64,000 nucleotides of DNA from Woeseiaceae bacterium (GCA_021773035.1 JAJFKU010000072.1:38197-102196), one strand, 5' to 3'; counted from the first letter of the stretch, positions 20,171-29,402 are shown. Made by a program: numbers and translations. Notes: generated by a model not told the origin, from the sequence alone.

Positions 20171-20225
20171 AGCGCGGAGTGTAGCAGTGTGTTGAACTTG
20201 AGTCCGCTGACATGAAGGAAACGGA

Positions 20226-20849
20226 ATGAGTAAACCGCGGCGATCCGGCGGCAGCTGGCGCGATCGACAGGAACGCGATCCTTACGTTCAGCGCGCCCGT
20301 CGTGACGGCTGGCGTTCGCGTGCGGTCTACAAGCTTGAGCAAATCGATCAAAAGGAGCGCTTTGTACGCCCGGATATGGTCTGCGTGGACCTGGGCGCGG
20401 CTCCGGGTAGCTGGAGTCAGTTCGTCAGCCGGAAGTTAAAGGGCAGGGCACGTATCGTCGCGGTCGACCTGCTGAGCATGGACGCCTTGCCCGAGGTCGA
20501 ATTCATACAGGGTGATTTCGAAGACGACGGCATTTTTGAGCAGATGCTCCAGGCTGTCGGTAGCGGCGGGGCGGACCTTGTAATGAGCGATATGGCCCCC
20601 AATATCACCGGAATCAAAGGTGTAGACCAGCCACGATCAATGAATCTGGTCGACCTGGCGCTCGATATGGCGCGCAAGGTCCTGAAGCCGGGTGGAAACT
20701 TTGTTTGCAAGGTCTTCCAGGGTGAGGGATTTGACGCATTTGTCGTTGACGCCAGACGCTCTTTCGAACGGGTGAAGGTTATGAAGCCCAAGGCCTCGCG
20801 GGCAGGTAGCCGCGAGGTGTACTTGGTAGCGAGAAATTATCAATTGTAG
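20226..20849 (+). CDS. rlmE: 23S rRNA 2'-O-ribose U2552 methyltransferase RlmE (FtsJ/RrmJ)
   Basis: 207-residue SAM-dependent heat-shock methyltransferase acting on assembled 50S subunits. Features include 'SRAVYKLEQIDQK'-type opening with the catalytic Lys (RSRAVYKL), the SAM loop 'VDLGAAPGSWSQF', 'VMSDMAPNITG' with the catalytic Asp, and 'GGNFVCKVFQGEG' with the second Lys. ATG 20226 follows GGAAACGGA. It precedes ftsH by 12 bases, so they are cotranscribed. Confidence 0.96.
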   Translation: MSKPRRSGGSWRDRQERDPYVQRARRDGWRSRAVYKLEQIDQKERFVRPDMVCVDLGAAPGSWSQFVSRKLKGRARIVAVDLLSMDALPEVEFIQGDFEDDGIFEQMLQAVGSGGADLVMSDMAPNITGIKGVDQPRSMNLVDLALDMARKVLKPGGNFVCKVFQGEGFDAFVVDARRSFERVKVMKPKASRAGSREVYLVARNYQL

Positions 20850-20861
20850 TAGTGTCGAAAC

Positions 20862-22787
20862 GTGAATGATTTAACCAAAAACATATTAGTATTCGTCGTC
20901 ATCATCGTCGTTCTTTTGTCGGTGGTGCAGGGTTTGCAAGGGACGACCGCCGGTACACCGCAGAAGCGGGAGTACTCGGAGTTTCTGGCTCAGGTTCGTG
21001 ACGGCAAAGTCGCTTACGCCGAGATCGGGGAAGACCGTATCCGCTACGGTGGTTCGGACATGAAGTTCTACGCGCTCAGCCCGGAGACGGATAACAACAC
21101 GATCATCGGTTTGCTGGATGAAAGCGGTGTGAAATTCTCTGCGGCGCCAAAGGAAACTCAGGGCGTTATCAGTCAACTCCTGATCGGCTCCTTCCCGATC
21201 TTGCTACTGATCGGTGTCTGGATCTACTTCATGCGCCAGATGCAGGGCGGCGGTGGCGGCCGCGGTGCCATGTCGTTTGGCAAGAGCAAAGCGCGGTTGC
21301 TGGGCGAAGATCAGGTCGGCGTTACTTTCGCTGACGTTTCCGGCATCGAAGAGGCGAAAAACGAGGTTGAGGAAGTTGTCGAGTTCCTGAAAGACCCGAG
21401 TAAATTTCAGCGCCTGGGTGGCAAGATTCCGAAAGGTGTTTTGATGGTTGGCCCGCCGGGCACCGGTAAGACCTTGCTGGCGAGAGCCATCGCCGGCGAG
21501 GCGAAAGTTCCGTTCTTTACTATTTCCGGCTCGGACTTTGTCGAAATGTTCGTTGGTGTTGGTGCGTCGCGGGTGCGCGACATGTTTGACCAGGCCAAGA
21601 AGCAGGCGCCGTGCATCATCTTTTTCGATGAGCTTGATGCAGTCGGACGTCATCGCGGCGCGGGCCTCGGCGGTGGTCACGATGAGCGCGAGCAGACGCT
21701 GAACCAGATGCTGGTCGAGATGGACGGCTTTGAAGGCAGCGAAGGCATTATCGTCATTGCGGCAACGAACCGCCCGGACGTGCTCGACCCTGCATTGCTG
21801 CGTCCCGGACGATTTGATCGACAGGTTGTCGTGCCGTTGCCCGACATACGCGGTCGTGAGGGCATCCTCAAAGTTCATATGCGAAAAGTGCCGCTGGATG
21901 ACGATGTAAAACCCAACCTTATTGCGCGGGGCACGCCCGGATTCTCCGGCGCGGACCTGGCTAATCTCGTTAACGAGGCTGCGCTGTTTGCAGCACGTTC
22001 CAATAAACGTGTTGTCAGTATGGATGAGTTCGAGAAGGCTAAAGACAAGATCATGATGGGTGCCGAGCGGCGTTCTATGGTGATGAGCGAGGAAGAGAAG
22101 CTCAATACCGCATACCACGAGGCTGGCCACGCGATTGTCGGCTACCTGGTGCCGGAACATGATCCTGTTTATAAAGTCACCATCATTCCGCGTGGTCGGG
22201 CGTTGGGAGTGACGATGTATCTGCCTGAGGAGGATCGCTACAGCACGTCGAAGCAGCGCCTCGAAAGCCATATCTCGAGCCTGTACGGTGGCCGGATTGC
22301 CGAGGAAATGATCAATGGCCCGGAGGGTGTGACGACCGGTGCCTCGAACGATATCGAGCGAGCGACAGAAATTGCCCGCAATATGGTGACCAAGTGGGGG
22401 CTGTCTGACCGGCTGGGACCGCAGACCTACAGTGAAGACGATGGCGAAGTGTTTCTAGGCCGCTCCGTGACCCAGCACAAGCAGGTCTCTGACGACACAG
22501 CGCACACGATCGATGAAGAAGTTCGTAAGATTATCGATTCCAATTACCAGCGCGCGGACACCATTCTTAAAGAGAACGTCGACAAGCTGCATGCCATGGC
22601 GAAGGCGCTCATGAAGTACGAGACCATCGACTATGTTCAGATCAAGAACATCATGGAAGGCCGCGAGCCGGGTGTTCCCAAGGACTGGGACGACGGCGTC
22701 GATCCCAGGCGTCCCGATGACGGCTCCGCGACGGCAGAAGCAAAAGATGCGGCCGGCACGATTGGTGGTCCCGCTCCAGAACACTAG
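20862..22787 (+). CDS. ftsH: ATP-dependent zinc metalloprotease FtsH
   Basis: 641-residue membrane protease degrading unstable membrane proteins and, in relatives, sigma-32 and LpxC. Two N-terminal TM segments (about 8-24 and 103-123) flank a periplasmic domain. The AAA module has Walker A GPPGTGKT at 197-204, Walker B IIFFDELDA and the SRH region NRPDVLDPALLRPGRFDR. The zinc motif HEAGH is at 419-423. Start is GTG 20862; no better ATG exists because TM1 begins almost at once. folP follows within five bases. Confidence 0.97.
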   Translation: MNDLTKNILVFVVIIVVLLSVVQGLQGTTAGTPQKREYSEFLAQVRDGKVAYAEIGEDRIRYGGSDMKFYALSPETDNNTIIGLLDESGVKFSAAPKETQGVISQLLIGSFPILLLIGVWIYFMRQMQGGGGGRGAMSFGKSKARLLGEDQVGVTFADVSGIEEAKNEVEEVVEFLKDPSKFQRLGGKIPKGVLMVGPPGTGKTLLARAIAGEAKVPFFTISGSDFVEMFVGVGASRVRDMFDQAKKQAPCIIFFDELDAVGRHRGAGLGGGHDEREQTLNQMLVEMDGFEGSEGIIVIAATNRPDVLDPALLRPGRFDRQVVVPLPDIRGREGILKVHMRKVPLDDDVKPNLIARGTPGFSGADLANLVNEAALFAARSNKRVVSMDEFEKAKDKIMMGAERRSMVMSEEEKLNTAYHEAGHAIVGYLVPEHDPVYKVTIIPRGRALGVTMYLPEEDRYSTSKQRLESHISSLYGGRIAEEMINGPEGVTTGASNDIERATEIARNMVTKWGLSDRLGPQTYSEDDGEVFLGRSVTQHKQVSDDTAHTIDEEVRKIIDSNYQRADTILKENVDKLHAMAKALMKYETIDYVQIKNIMEGREPGVPKDWDDGVDPRRPDDGSATAEAKDAAGTIGGPAPEH

Positions 22788-22791
22788 TCAT

Positions 22792-23616
22792 TTGCTGCAA
22801 CGCGGATCTCTGATTTTCCAGCACCCATCGGTGATGGGTATTCTCAATGTGACGCCGGACTCGTTTTCCGACGGCGGGCGTTTCGTTGATCCGGATGCCG
22901 CTCGACGGCAGGCTGAAGCGCTGGCGGCGGACGGCGCAGCGATTATCGATATCGGTGGCGAGTCAACGAGACCGGGCGCTGAGGCCGTTGACGAGGCCCA
23001 GGAACTGGATCGGGTCATACCGATAATCGAAGCTGTTCGCGCCGCGGTCGATTTACCTGTCTCGATCGATACCAGCAAAGCGGCAGTGATGCGCGAGGGC
23101 GTCGCTGCAGGTGCTGTGATGATCAACGATGTGCTGGCGCTGCGTGAACCGGGCGCTCTTGTGGCGGCAGCGGAACTGGGTGTAACGGTCTGCCTGATGC
23201 ACATGCAGGGGCGACCGAGGACGATGCAGCACCAACCGGAGTACACCGACGTCACGGCAGACGTCACGGCGTTCCTCGAGCAGAGGGCCGCTGCGTGCGT
23301 GGCGGCCGGGATTTCACGCGAGCGGCTGGTGGTCGATCCGGGCTTTGGCTTCGGTAAGAGTCACGCACATAATGTCGAGTTGCTGGCAAATCTGCGACAA
23401 TTACAGCTTCTTGGGTTGCCGGTATTGGTAGGCCTGTCGCGAAAGTCGACGTTGGGTGAATTGACGGACAGAAATGTCGGGGAACGCCTGTCGGCAAGCG
23501 TTGCCGCGGCGGTGATCGCCGTCATGCGAGGTGCGCAGATAGTGCGTGCGCATGACGTCAGGGAGACGGTAGATGCGCTGCGGGTAGCGGGCGCGGTATT
23601 GGAAGCAGGGATATGA
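22792..23616 (+). CDS. folP: Dihydropteroate synthase, TTG start
   Basis: 274 residues. Condenses p-aminobenzoate with dihydropterin pyrophosphate in folate synthesis. Signatures are 'VMGILNVTPDSFSDGG', 'IDIGGESTRPGA', 'VSIDTSKAAV', 'INDV' and 'DPGFGFGKSHAHN'. The frame stays open upstream inside ftsH. TTG 22792 gives an N-terminus that aligns in length with known enzymes and sits four bases after the ftsH stop; the next options (GTG/ATG at about 22831) would cut into the first strand. The start is inferred. The end overlaps glmM (ATGA). Confidence 0.93.
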   Translation: MLQRGSLIFQHPSVMGILNVTPDSFSDGGRFVDPDAARRQAEALAADGAAIIDIGGESTRPGAEAVDEAQELDRVIPIIEAVRAAVDLPVSIDTSKAAVMREGVAAGAVMINDVLALREPGALVAAAELGVTVCLMHMQGRPRTMQHQPEYTDVTADVTAFLEQRAAACVAAGISRERLVVDPGFGFGKSHAHNVELLANLRQLQLLGLPVLVGLSRKSTLGELTDRNVGERLSASVAAAVIAVMRGAQIVRAHDVRETVDALRVAGAVLEAGI

Positions 23617-24944
23617 GTAAACAGTTTTTTGGGACAGACGGTGTGCGCGGGACGGTCGGAAACGACCCGATGACGGCGGATTTCGCAATGCGCCTGGCTA
23701 GCGCGGCGGCGCAGGTACTGGTGCCGGCCGGTGGTACCGTGGTTATCGGCAAAGATACCCGGCTGTCCGGGTATATGTTCGAGTCGGCGCTGGAGGCGGG
23801 ATTTGTCGCCGCGGGAGCCGATGTGTTGCTGATCGGGCCACTGCCGACGCCGGGTATTGCGCGCCTGACCCAGGAGTTCGATGCTGACCTCGGTGTCGTG
23901 ATTAGTGCTTCTCACAACGCCTATTTCGACAACGGCATCAAATTCTTCGACCGGTTCGGTGCGAAGTTGACGGACGAAATCGAGGAACAGATCGAAGAGC
24001 ACCTGCAGAATCCGGCAATCACGCTTGAATCGCAATTGCTGGGTAAAGCAAAACGAATCGATACGGCTCGTATCCGGTATCAGGACTTTTGTGCGGCCAG
24101 CGTATCGGGCGAAGACAGTCTCGAGGGCATAAAGATCGTTTTTGACGGCGCAAATGGTGCCGGATACAAGGTCGGACCCCGAACATTGGGTCAGCTCGGG
24201 GCAGATGTGATACCGATCGGATGCTCGCCCAATGGCAAGAATATCAACCATGGTTGCGGTTCCACCGAGCCCGGGTTGCTGCAGCTGACCGTGCCAGCCC
24301 TGCATGCCGATGTCGGCGTCGCCCTGGACGGTGATGGTGATCGCCTGGTTATGGCCGATGAAAGCGGTAATCTCGTCGACGGCGACCAGTTGCTCTACAT
24401 ACTCGCCAGCGAGAGACACCGGGCAGGTGTTTTGAAGGGGCCGGTTGTGGGTACGGTGATGAGTAATCTTGGGCTGGAGCATGCGCTGAAGGAGCAGGGT
24501 ATCGAGTTTCTACGGGCGAAGGTCGGCGACCGCTATGTCCTGGAGAAACTCCGGGAAACGGGGGGTAGCGTTGGCGGCGAAACCTCCGGGCATATGCTGG
24601 TGCTGGACAAGACCACTACCGGTGATGGCCTGATCTGCGCATTACAGGTACTTGCCATCATGAAAGAGTCCGGAAAACCACTGTCTGAACTTGCTGCCGG
24701 TATGCGCAAGTACCCTCAGACGATGGTAAACGTACGCACGGAAAACCGTATGGATCCCGGCTCCTCCGCCGAGATTCAGGCGGCGGTAGAGGCTGCTGAG
24801 CAGGAACTGGCCGAAACCGGACGAGTGGTGCTGCGGGCTTCAGGCACTGAACCGGTTATCCGTGTCATGGTTGAGGGTGAAAACAACGAGCAGGTCGTCG
24901 GCATCGCTAATCGCCTGGCCGCGATTGTAGCTGCCGCGGCCTGA
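23613..24944 (+). CDS. glmM: Phosphoglucosamine mutase
   Basis: 443 residues. Converts glucosamine-6-P to glucosamine-1-P for UDP-GlcNAc, peptidoglycan and LPS. It opens MSKQFFGTDGVRG. The phosphoserine loop is 'GVVISASHNAYFDNGIKFF' (Ser about residue 100), the metal loop is 'DGDGDR' and the sugar-binding motif is 'GGETSGH'. The C-terminal 'RASGTEPVIRVMVEG' is the phosphate-binding loop. It overlaps folP by four bases, as in many gammaproteobacteria. Confidence 0.97.
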   Translation: MSKQFFGTDGVRGTVGNDPMTADFAMRLASAAAQVLVPAGGTVVIGKDTRLSGYMFESALEAGFVAAGADVLLIGPLPTPGIARLTQEFDADLGVVISASHNAYFDNGIKFFDRFGAKLTDEIEEQIEEHLQNPAITLESQLLGKAKRIDTARIRYQDFCAASVSGEDSLEGIKIVFDGANGAGYKVGPRTLGQLGADVIPIGCSPNGKNINHGCGSTEPGLLQLTVPALHADVGVALDGDGDRLVMADESGNLVDGDQLLYILASERHRAGVLKGPVVGTVMSNLGLEHALKEQGIEFLRAKVGDRYVLEKLRETGGSVGGETSGHMLVLDKTTTGDGLICALQVLAIMKESGKPLSELAAGMRKYPQTMVNVRTENRMDPGSSAEIQAAVEAAEQELAETGRVVLRASGTEPVIRVMVEGENNEQVVGIANRLAAIVAAAA

Positions 24945-25031
24945 GGGCCGGCAATAGCAAGATTTCGCGTTGATTTGCCGTCCTTGCCCCGGTATCCTTG
25001 CGCGCCTTTTAAGCCTTCGGAAACTTAAGCG

Positions 25032-25790
25032 ATGCGTGAATTTCTAATTGCCGGCAATTGGAAAATGAACGGCGGCAATGAGGCCAATGCTGAGCTGGTC
25101 TCCGGCATTATTGCCGGTGTCCCGGACGGCGACGGTTTTCGTCTGCTGGTGTGCCCGCCGTTTCCGTATCTGGCCGCCGTAGCCGCTCAGCTGGCGGGCA
25201 GTAAGGTTGCGCTGGGAGCGCAGAGCGTGTCGGAGCATAGTGCCGGTGCTTTTACGGGTGAGACGGCGCCGTCGATGTTGCGTGATGTCGGTTGTGAGTA
25301 CGTAATTGTCGGGCATTCGGAACGACGTGCGCTGTTTGGCGAGAGCAGTGAACAGGTGGCGGAGAAGTTCAAGGCGGCGCAGGCGGCTGGCCTGACTCCG
25401 ATTTTGTGTGTCGGCGAAACGCTGGAAGAGCGCGAGGCGGGTGCCACGGAGAAGGTGATCGACGAACAGCTTGACGCTGTTTTGAGTGCGGTCGGAGCGG
25501 CAGCTTTTGCGACCGGCGTTATAGCCTACGAGCCGGTTTGGGCCATCGGTACCGGGATGACGGCATCGCCGGAACAGGCACAGGACGTGCATTGCCATAT
25601 CCGGGAACGATTGGCGCAGCACGACGCGGAATTGGCTGCTGACGTACAGATACTGTACGGCGGCAGCATGAAGGGGGAGAATGCACCCGGCCTGTTGTCC
25701 ATGCCTGATATCGATGGTGGACTGATCGGCGGTGCGTCGCTGAAGGCGAGCGATTTTCTCGCGATCGCCAGGGCTGCGGCAGAGATTTGA
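25032..25790 (+). CDS. tpiA: Triosephosphate isomerase
   Basis: 252-residue TIM barrel interconverting DHAP and glyceraldehyde-3-P. Catalytic elements are all present: Asn/Lys in 'AGNWKMNGG', His in 'VIVGHSERR', Glu in 'AYEPVWAIGTG', and the 'YGGSMKGENA' and 'GGLIGGASL' phosphate loops. It precedes secG, the common glmM-tpiA-secG order. An 87-bp gap after glmM may carry its own promoter. Confidence 0.97.
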   Translation: MREFLIAGNWKMNGGNEANAELVSGIIAGVPDGDGFRLLVCPPFPYLAAVAAQLAGSKVALGAQSVSEHSAGAFTGETAPSMLRDVGCEYVIVGHSERRALFGESSEQVAEKFKAAQAAGLTPILCVGETLEEREAGATEKVIDEQLDAVLSAVGAAAFATGVIAYEPVWAIGTGMTASPEQAQDVHCHIRERLAQHDAELAADVQILYGGSMKGENAPGLLSMPDIDGGLIGGASLKASDFLAIARAAAEI

Positions 25791-25792
25791 GC

Positions 25793-25820
25793 GCCTGGCT
25801 TTAGACGCCCGGCTTTAGAC
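25793..25820 (+). repeat. 14-bp tandem duplication in the tpiA-secG gap
   Basis: GCCTGGCTTTAGAC is followed directly by GCCCGGCTTTAGAC, 13 of 14 identical. Likely a replication-slippage duplication in the spacer. Confidence 0.8.
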
Positions 25821-25835
25821 GATTGTGAGAACTTA

Positions 25836-26264
25836 ATGGACACTATTCAGAAAGCGGTACTTATCGGCCACACATTGATCGCATTGTTGATCATCGTGCT
25901 GGTATTACTGCAGCGCGGCAAGGGCGCTGACGCGGGCGCTGCATTTGGCGCAGGCGCCTCCGGTACGGTGTTTGGCGCAAGGGGGTCGGGCAGCTTCTTT
26001 TCCAGGGCGACCGCGGTCTGTGCGACAGCTTTTTTCGTCAGCAGTTTGACGCTCGCGTACCTCAGCAGTCAGAACTCTTCGGCTCCGAGCAGCAGCGTGG
26101 TTGAAGATGCCTCGGCGGTTGAGGAATCGCTGGAAGAGCTGGCACCTGAAATGCCGGCTATTGACTCCGGTGACGAGTCGGCGGGCGATCTGCCGGAAGA
26201 CGCTGCCGACATGCCGGCCCTCGAAGATAGCGGCGAAGAGCCAGATGATGGCTCAGGTAGTTAA
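25836..26264 (+). CDS. secG: Preprotein translocase subunit SecG
   Basis: 142 residues. An auxiliary subunit of SecYEG that helps protein export. Two TM helices (about residues 7-24 and 55-75) flank the conserved cytosolic loop 'LLQRGKGADAGAAFGAGASG' / 'TVFGARGSGSFFSR'. After about residue 82 there is an extended tail very rich in Glu, Asp, Ser and Ala, making the protein longer than the 110 residues of E. coli. tRNA-Leu follows within 40 bases, as in many relatives. Confidence 0.94.
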   Translation: MDTIQKAVLIGHTLIALLIIVLVLLQRGKGADAGAAFGAGASGTVFGARGSGSFFSRATAVCATAFFVSSLTLAYLSSQNSSAPSSSVVEDASAVEESLEELAPEMPAIDSGDESAGDLPEDAADMPALEDSGEEPDDGSGS

Positions 26265-26284
26265 TCGGCTGCAGCGTTTAGCCG

Positions 26285-26290
26285 TATAAT
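26285..26290 (+). promoter_or_regulatory. -10 element of the tRNA-Leu promoter
   Basis: A perfect TATAAT 13 bases before the mature tRNA 5' end. The -35 position (about 26261-26267, TTAATCG) is a poor match, so readthrough from secG may contribute. Confidence 0.5.
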
Positions 26291-26302
26291 AGTTCGGAAA
26301 CC

Positions 26303-26387
26303 GCTCTGGTGGTGGAATTGGTAGACACGCTGTCTTGAGGGGGCAGTGGCGCGAGCCGTGCGAGTTCGAGTCTCGCCCAGAGCACCA
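26303..26387 (+). tRNA. tRNA-Leu (anticodon GAG)
   Basis: 85 nt with CCA encoded. Acceptor GCTCTGG pairs with CCAGAGC. The anticodon stem CTGTC/GGCAG encloses loop TTGAGGG, anticodon GAG at 26337-26339. A long variable arm typical of class II tRNAs is present. Placement after secG matches E. coli leuU. Confidence 0.96.
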
Positions 26388-26397
26388 AATGAGAATT

Positions 26398-26434
26398 TCG
26401 GCCTGTTGGCGCATGATGTGCCCAGGCCGATTTT
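26398..26434 (+). terminator. Terminator after tRNA-Leu
   Basis: Stem TCGGCCTG / CAGGCCGA, extended inside by a second helix (GGCGCA / TGTGCC, one G-U), followed by TTTT. A strong structure separating the tRNA from the nuo operon. Confidence 0.8.
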
Positions 26435-26475
26435 CGTTACGGCAACTAGGTATCTTCCTAAGCCAAAAAGGGTGT

Positions 26476-26502
26476 GTTCAACGACACATAGACTGATACA
26501 AT
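26476..26502 (+). promoter_or_regulatory. Candidate promoter of the nuo operon
   Basis: TACAAT at 26497-26502 is a good -10 in the 130-bp interval between the tRNA terminator and nuoA. The -35 side (GTTCAA at 26476-26481, 15-base spacing) is weak. Confidence 0.3.
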
Positions 26503-26560
26503 GCCGCGCTGATTCCGGAGCGAAACAGGTCGCCAAAAGTTCAAGGCAAGCCAGATACCC

Positions 26561-26917
26561 ATGTTGCAAGAATACCTTCCCATACTGATCTTCCTCGGCA
26601 TAGCAGCCGGAATTGGCATGTTGCTGCTGGGGCTGGGGTTTTTGATAGGCAGCGGCGGGAAAGACGGGGAAAAACTGTCGCCCTACGAGTGCGGATTCGA
26701 GCCCTTCGATGACTCGCGTATGAAGTTCGACGTACGGTACTACCTGGTCGCCATCCTGTTCATTATTTTCGATCTGGAGATCGCTTTTCTGTTTCCCTGG
26801 GCGGTGTCTCTGGACACGGTCGGTAAGTTCGGACTACTCGCGATGGCACTCTTTCTGGCGATTTTGGTGGTTGGCTTTATTTACGAATGGAAGAAAGGGG
26901 CACTGGAGTGGGATTAG
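26561..26917 (+). CDS. nuoA: NADH-quinone oxidoreductase subunit A
   Basis: 118-residue membrane subunit of complex I with three TM helices (about 5-28, 62-82, 88-110). Conserved features are the cytosolic loop 'KLSPYECGFEPFDDSRMKFD' and 'FDLEIAFLFPWA'. It is the first of 14 nuo genes. nuoB overlaps its 3' end by 10 bases. Confidence 0.96.
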   Translation: MLQEYLPILIFLGIAAGIGMLLLGLGFLIGSGGKDGEKLSPYECGFEPFDDSRMKFDVRYYLVAILFIIFDLEIAFLFPWAVSLDTVGKFGLLAMALFLAILVVGFIYEWKKGALEWD

Positions 26918-27435
26918 CCAAAACAGCTGAGGTTGCGGCGCCTGTTGGCGATGCAGAAGCGGCGGGCGGCAGTCTGCAGAAAAAGGGTTTCGTCGTGACC
27001 GGGGTCGATACAGTGATGAACTGGGCTCGTACCGGATCGCTTTGGCCGATGACCTTCGGTCTCGCATGTTGCGCGGTTGAAATGATGCAGGCGGGAGCAG
27101 CGCGCTACGATCTGGACCGCTTCGGTATTATTTTCCGCCCGAGTCCGCGGCAGTCTGACTGCATGATTGTCGCCGGAACGCTGACGAACAAGATGGCCCC
27201 GGCACTACGCAAGGTTTACGATCAGATGCCGGAACCTCGTTGGGTGGTGTCGATGGGTTCGTGTGCTAACGGCGGCGGCTACTACCATTATTCGTATTCT
27301 GTCGTTCGCGGCTGCGATCGTGTGGTGCCGGTCGACGTGTACGTACCAGGGTGTCCGCCGACTGCAGAGGCTTTGATCTACGGGCTTATGCAGCTACAAA
27401 ACAAGATTCGTAGAACGAGCACGATTGCCCGGTAA
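26908..27435 (+). CDS. nuoB: NADH-quinone oxidoreductase subunit B
   Basis: 175-residue peripheral-arm subunit holding cluster N2, the last Fe-S centre before quinone. Ligand region 'FGLACCAVEMM' has adjacent cysteines; further ligands are in 'SMGSCANGGG' and 'YVPGCPPTAEA'. GTG 26908 is chosen because it follows GAAAGG at a proper distance and matches family length; ATG 26887 lies inside nuoA. Confidence 0.95.
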   Translation: MGLAKTAEVAAPVGDAEAAGGSLQKKGFVVTGVDTVMNWARTGSLWPMTFGLACCAVEMMQAGAARYDLDRFGIIFRPSPRQSDCMIVAGTLTNKMAPALRKVYDQMPEPRWVVSMGSCANGGGYYHYSYSVVRGCDRVVPVDVYVPGCPPTAEALIYGLMQLQNKIRRTSTIAR

Positions 27436-27451
27436 GAATGCCAGATAAGAA

Positions 27452-28156
27452 ATGACTAGCCCCTACGAAACACTGGCCGCACGAATTGATGCACGCTTTG
27501 GCGAGCAGATGCAACGCGTTGCATCGTCGTGCCGCGAGTTGACCTACGAACTCGACAAAGACGACCTGATTGCCGTTGCCACGGCGCTGCGTAATGAGTC
27601 GCACTTCGGGTTTGAAATGTTGGTCGATGTTTGTGGCGTCGACTATCTGGACTACGGTAGCGACGAATGGACGACCAACAGCGCCACGGGAACCGGGTTC
27701 AGCCGAGGCGTCGAACGCGCTTCCGTTATTCTGGATGAGGCCGATGAATTCGACGCGCGGCGTTTTGCAGTCGTCTATCACCTGCTGTCCATCCAGAACA
27801 ATCTGCGCCTGCGCTTGCGAGTGTATACAGGAACGAGTAACCCACCGATCGTCCGGTCGGTCGTTGATATCTGGAACGGCGCGAACTGGTTTGAACGTGA
27901 AGCCTTCGATTTGTATGGCATTCTCTTTGAGGGCCACCCGGACTTAAGGCGTATTCTGACCGATTACGGCTTTATTGGTCATCCGTTCCGTAAGGACTTT
28001 CCGCTGATGGGGAATGTAGAGGTTAGCTACGATGCCGACGAAGGCCGGGTTGTTTATAAACCGGTGAGCATCGAGCCGCGAACTCTGGTGCCGCGCGTTA
28101 TTCGTGACGATAACCGCTATTCCGCCGATCTCAAGGATGGGAACGGAGATGGCTGA
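27452..28156 (+). CDS. nuoC: NADH-quinone oxidoreductase subunit C
   Basis: 234-residue peripheral subunit (30-kDa type). Features are 'FEMLVDVCGVDYLDY', 'NLRLRLRVY' and the signature 'WFEREAFDLYGILFEGHPDLR'. It is a separate gene, not fused to nuoD as in enterobacteria. nuoD begins 8 bases before its stop. Confidence 0.96.
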   Translation: MTSPYETLAARIDARFGEQMQRVASSCRELTYELDKDDLIAVATALRNESHFGFEMLVDVCGVDYLDYGSDEWTTNSATGTGFSRGVERASVILDEADEFDARRFAVVYHLLSIQNNLRLRLRVYTGTSNPPIVRSVVDIWNGANWFEREAFDLYGILFEGHPDLRRILTDYGFIGHPFRKDFPLMGNVEVSYDADEGRVVYKPVSIEPRTLVPRVIRDDNRYSADLKDGNGDG

Positions 28157-29402
28157 GATACAAAGTTACACGATGAACTTCGGCCCGCAGCACCCTGCGG
28201 CTCACGGAGTCTTACGTCTGGTTCTCGAGATCGAGGGCGAGACGATTCAAAAAGCGGACCCACACGTCGGTCTGCTGCATCGTGCTACGGAAAAACTTGC
28301 CGAGAGCAAGCCCTTTAATCAAAGCATCGGCTACATGGATCGACTCGATTACGTGTCGATGATGTGCAACGAGCACGGCTACGTCATGGCGATCGAGAAA
28401 CTGCTCGGTCTGGAAGTGCCGACGCGTGCGCAGTATATCCGGGTCATGTTTGACGAGATGACACGCGTACTCAATCACCTGATGTGGTTGGGCGCGCACG
28501 GCCTCGATATCGGCGCGATGACGATGTTCCTGTATTGTTTCCGCGAACGCGAGGACCTGATGGACTGCTACGAGGCGGTTTCAGGCACCCGGATGCATGC
28601 TACTTATTACCGGCCGGGCGGCGTGTATCGCGATCTGCCCGAGACGATGCCGAAGTACGCTGAATCCAGGTTTCGCAGCAAGAAAGAACTGGATGGAATG
28701 AACTCGGTTCGTGAGGGTTCGATGCTGGATTTCATCGAGGACTTTACCGTGCGTTTCCCCGCCTGTGTCGATGAGTACGAAACCCTGCTCACGGACAATC
28801 GTATCTGGAAGCAGCGAACCGTGAATATCGCCGTAGTATCGCCGGAACGGGCGATGCAGCTTGGTTTCACCGGGCCGATGTTGCGCGGCTCCGGCGTTGA
28901 GTGGGACCTGCGCAAGAAGCAGCCTTATGAGGTCTACGACCAGATGGATTTCGATATCCCGGTCGGTGTGAACGGTGATTGCTACGATCGTTACCTGGTG
29001 CGTGTTGAGGAAATGCGGCAATCGAACCGGATCATGAAGCAGTGCATTGACTGGTTGAGAGACAATCCGGGTCCGGTGATCGCCGACGATCATAAGATCG
29101 CGCCGCCGACCCGTGTTGAGATGAAAGACGATATGGAATCGCTTATTCATCACTTCAAACTGTTCACTGAAGGATATTGCGTACCTGAAGGTGAGGCATA
29201 TGCGGCTATTGAACACCCGAAAGGTGAGTTCGGCGTTTACATCGTTTCTGACGGCGCAAACAAACCGTATCGTGTAAAAATTCGCGCGCCGGGATTCGCA
29301 CACTTGTCTGCTATGTCTGAAATGGTTGAAGGTCACATGCTCGCCGACGTCGTTGCGGTCATTGGTACGCAAGATATCGTTTTCGGTGAGGTTGACCGAT
29401 GA
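28149..29402 (+). CDS. nuoD: NADH-quinone oxidoreductase subunit D
   Basis: 417-residue 49-kDa-type subunit forming the quinone pocket with NuoB. It opens 'YTMNFGPQHPAAHGVLRL' with the conserved His pair and continues 'DPHVGLLHRATEKL'. The C-terminus has 'RVKIRAPGFAHL' and 'VIGTQDIVFGEVDR'. ATG 28149 follows GGGAACGGAG; in-frame upstream starts lie within nuoC. It overlaps nuoE by four bases. Confidence 0.96.
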   Translation: MAEIQSYTMNFGPQHPAAHGVLRLVLEIEGETIQKADPHVGLLHRATEKLAESKPFNQSIGYMDRLDYVSMMCNEHGYVMAIEKLLGLEVPTRAQYIRVMFDEMTRVLNHLMWLGAHGLDIGAMTMFLYCFREREDLMDCYEAVSGTRMHATYYRPGGVYRDLPETMPKYAESRFRSKKELDGMNSVREGSMLDFIEDFTVRFPACVDEYETLLTDNRIWKQRTVNIAVVSPERAMQLGFTGPMLRGSGVEWDLRKKQPYEVYDQMDFDIPVGVNGDCYDRYLVRVEEMRQSNRIMKQCIDWLRDNPGPVIADDHKIAPPTRVEMKDDMESLIHHFKLFTEGYCVPEGEAYAAIEHPKGEFGVYIVSDGANKPYRVKIRAPGFAHLSAMSEMVEGHMLADVVAVIGTQDIVFGEVDR

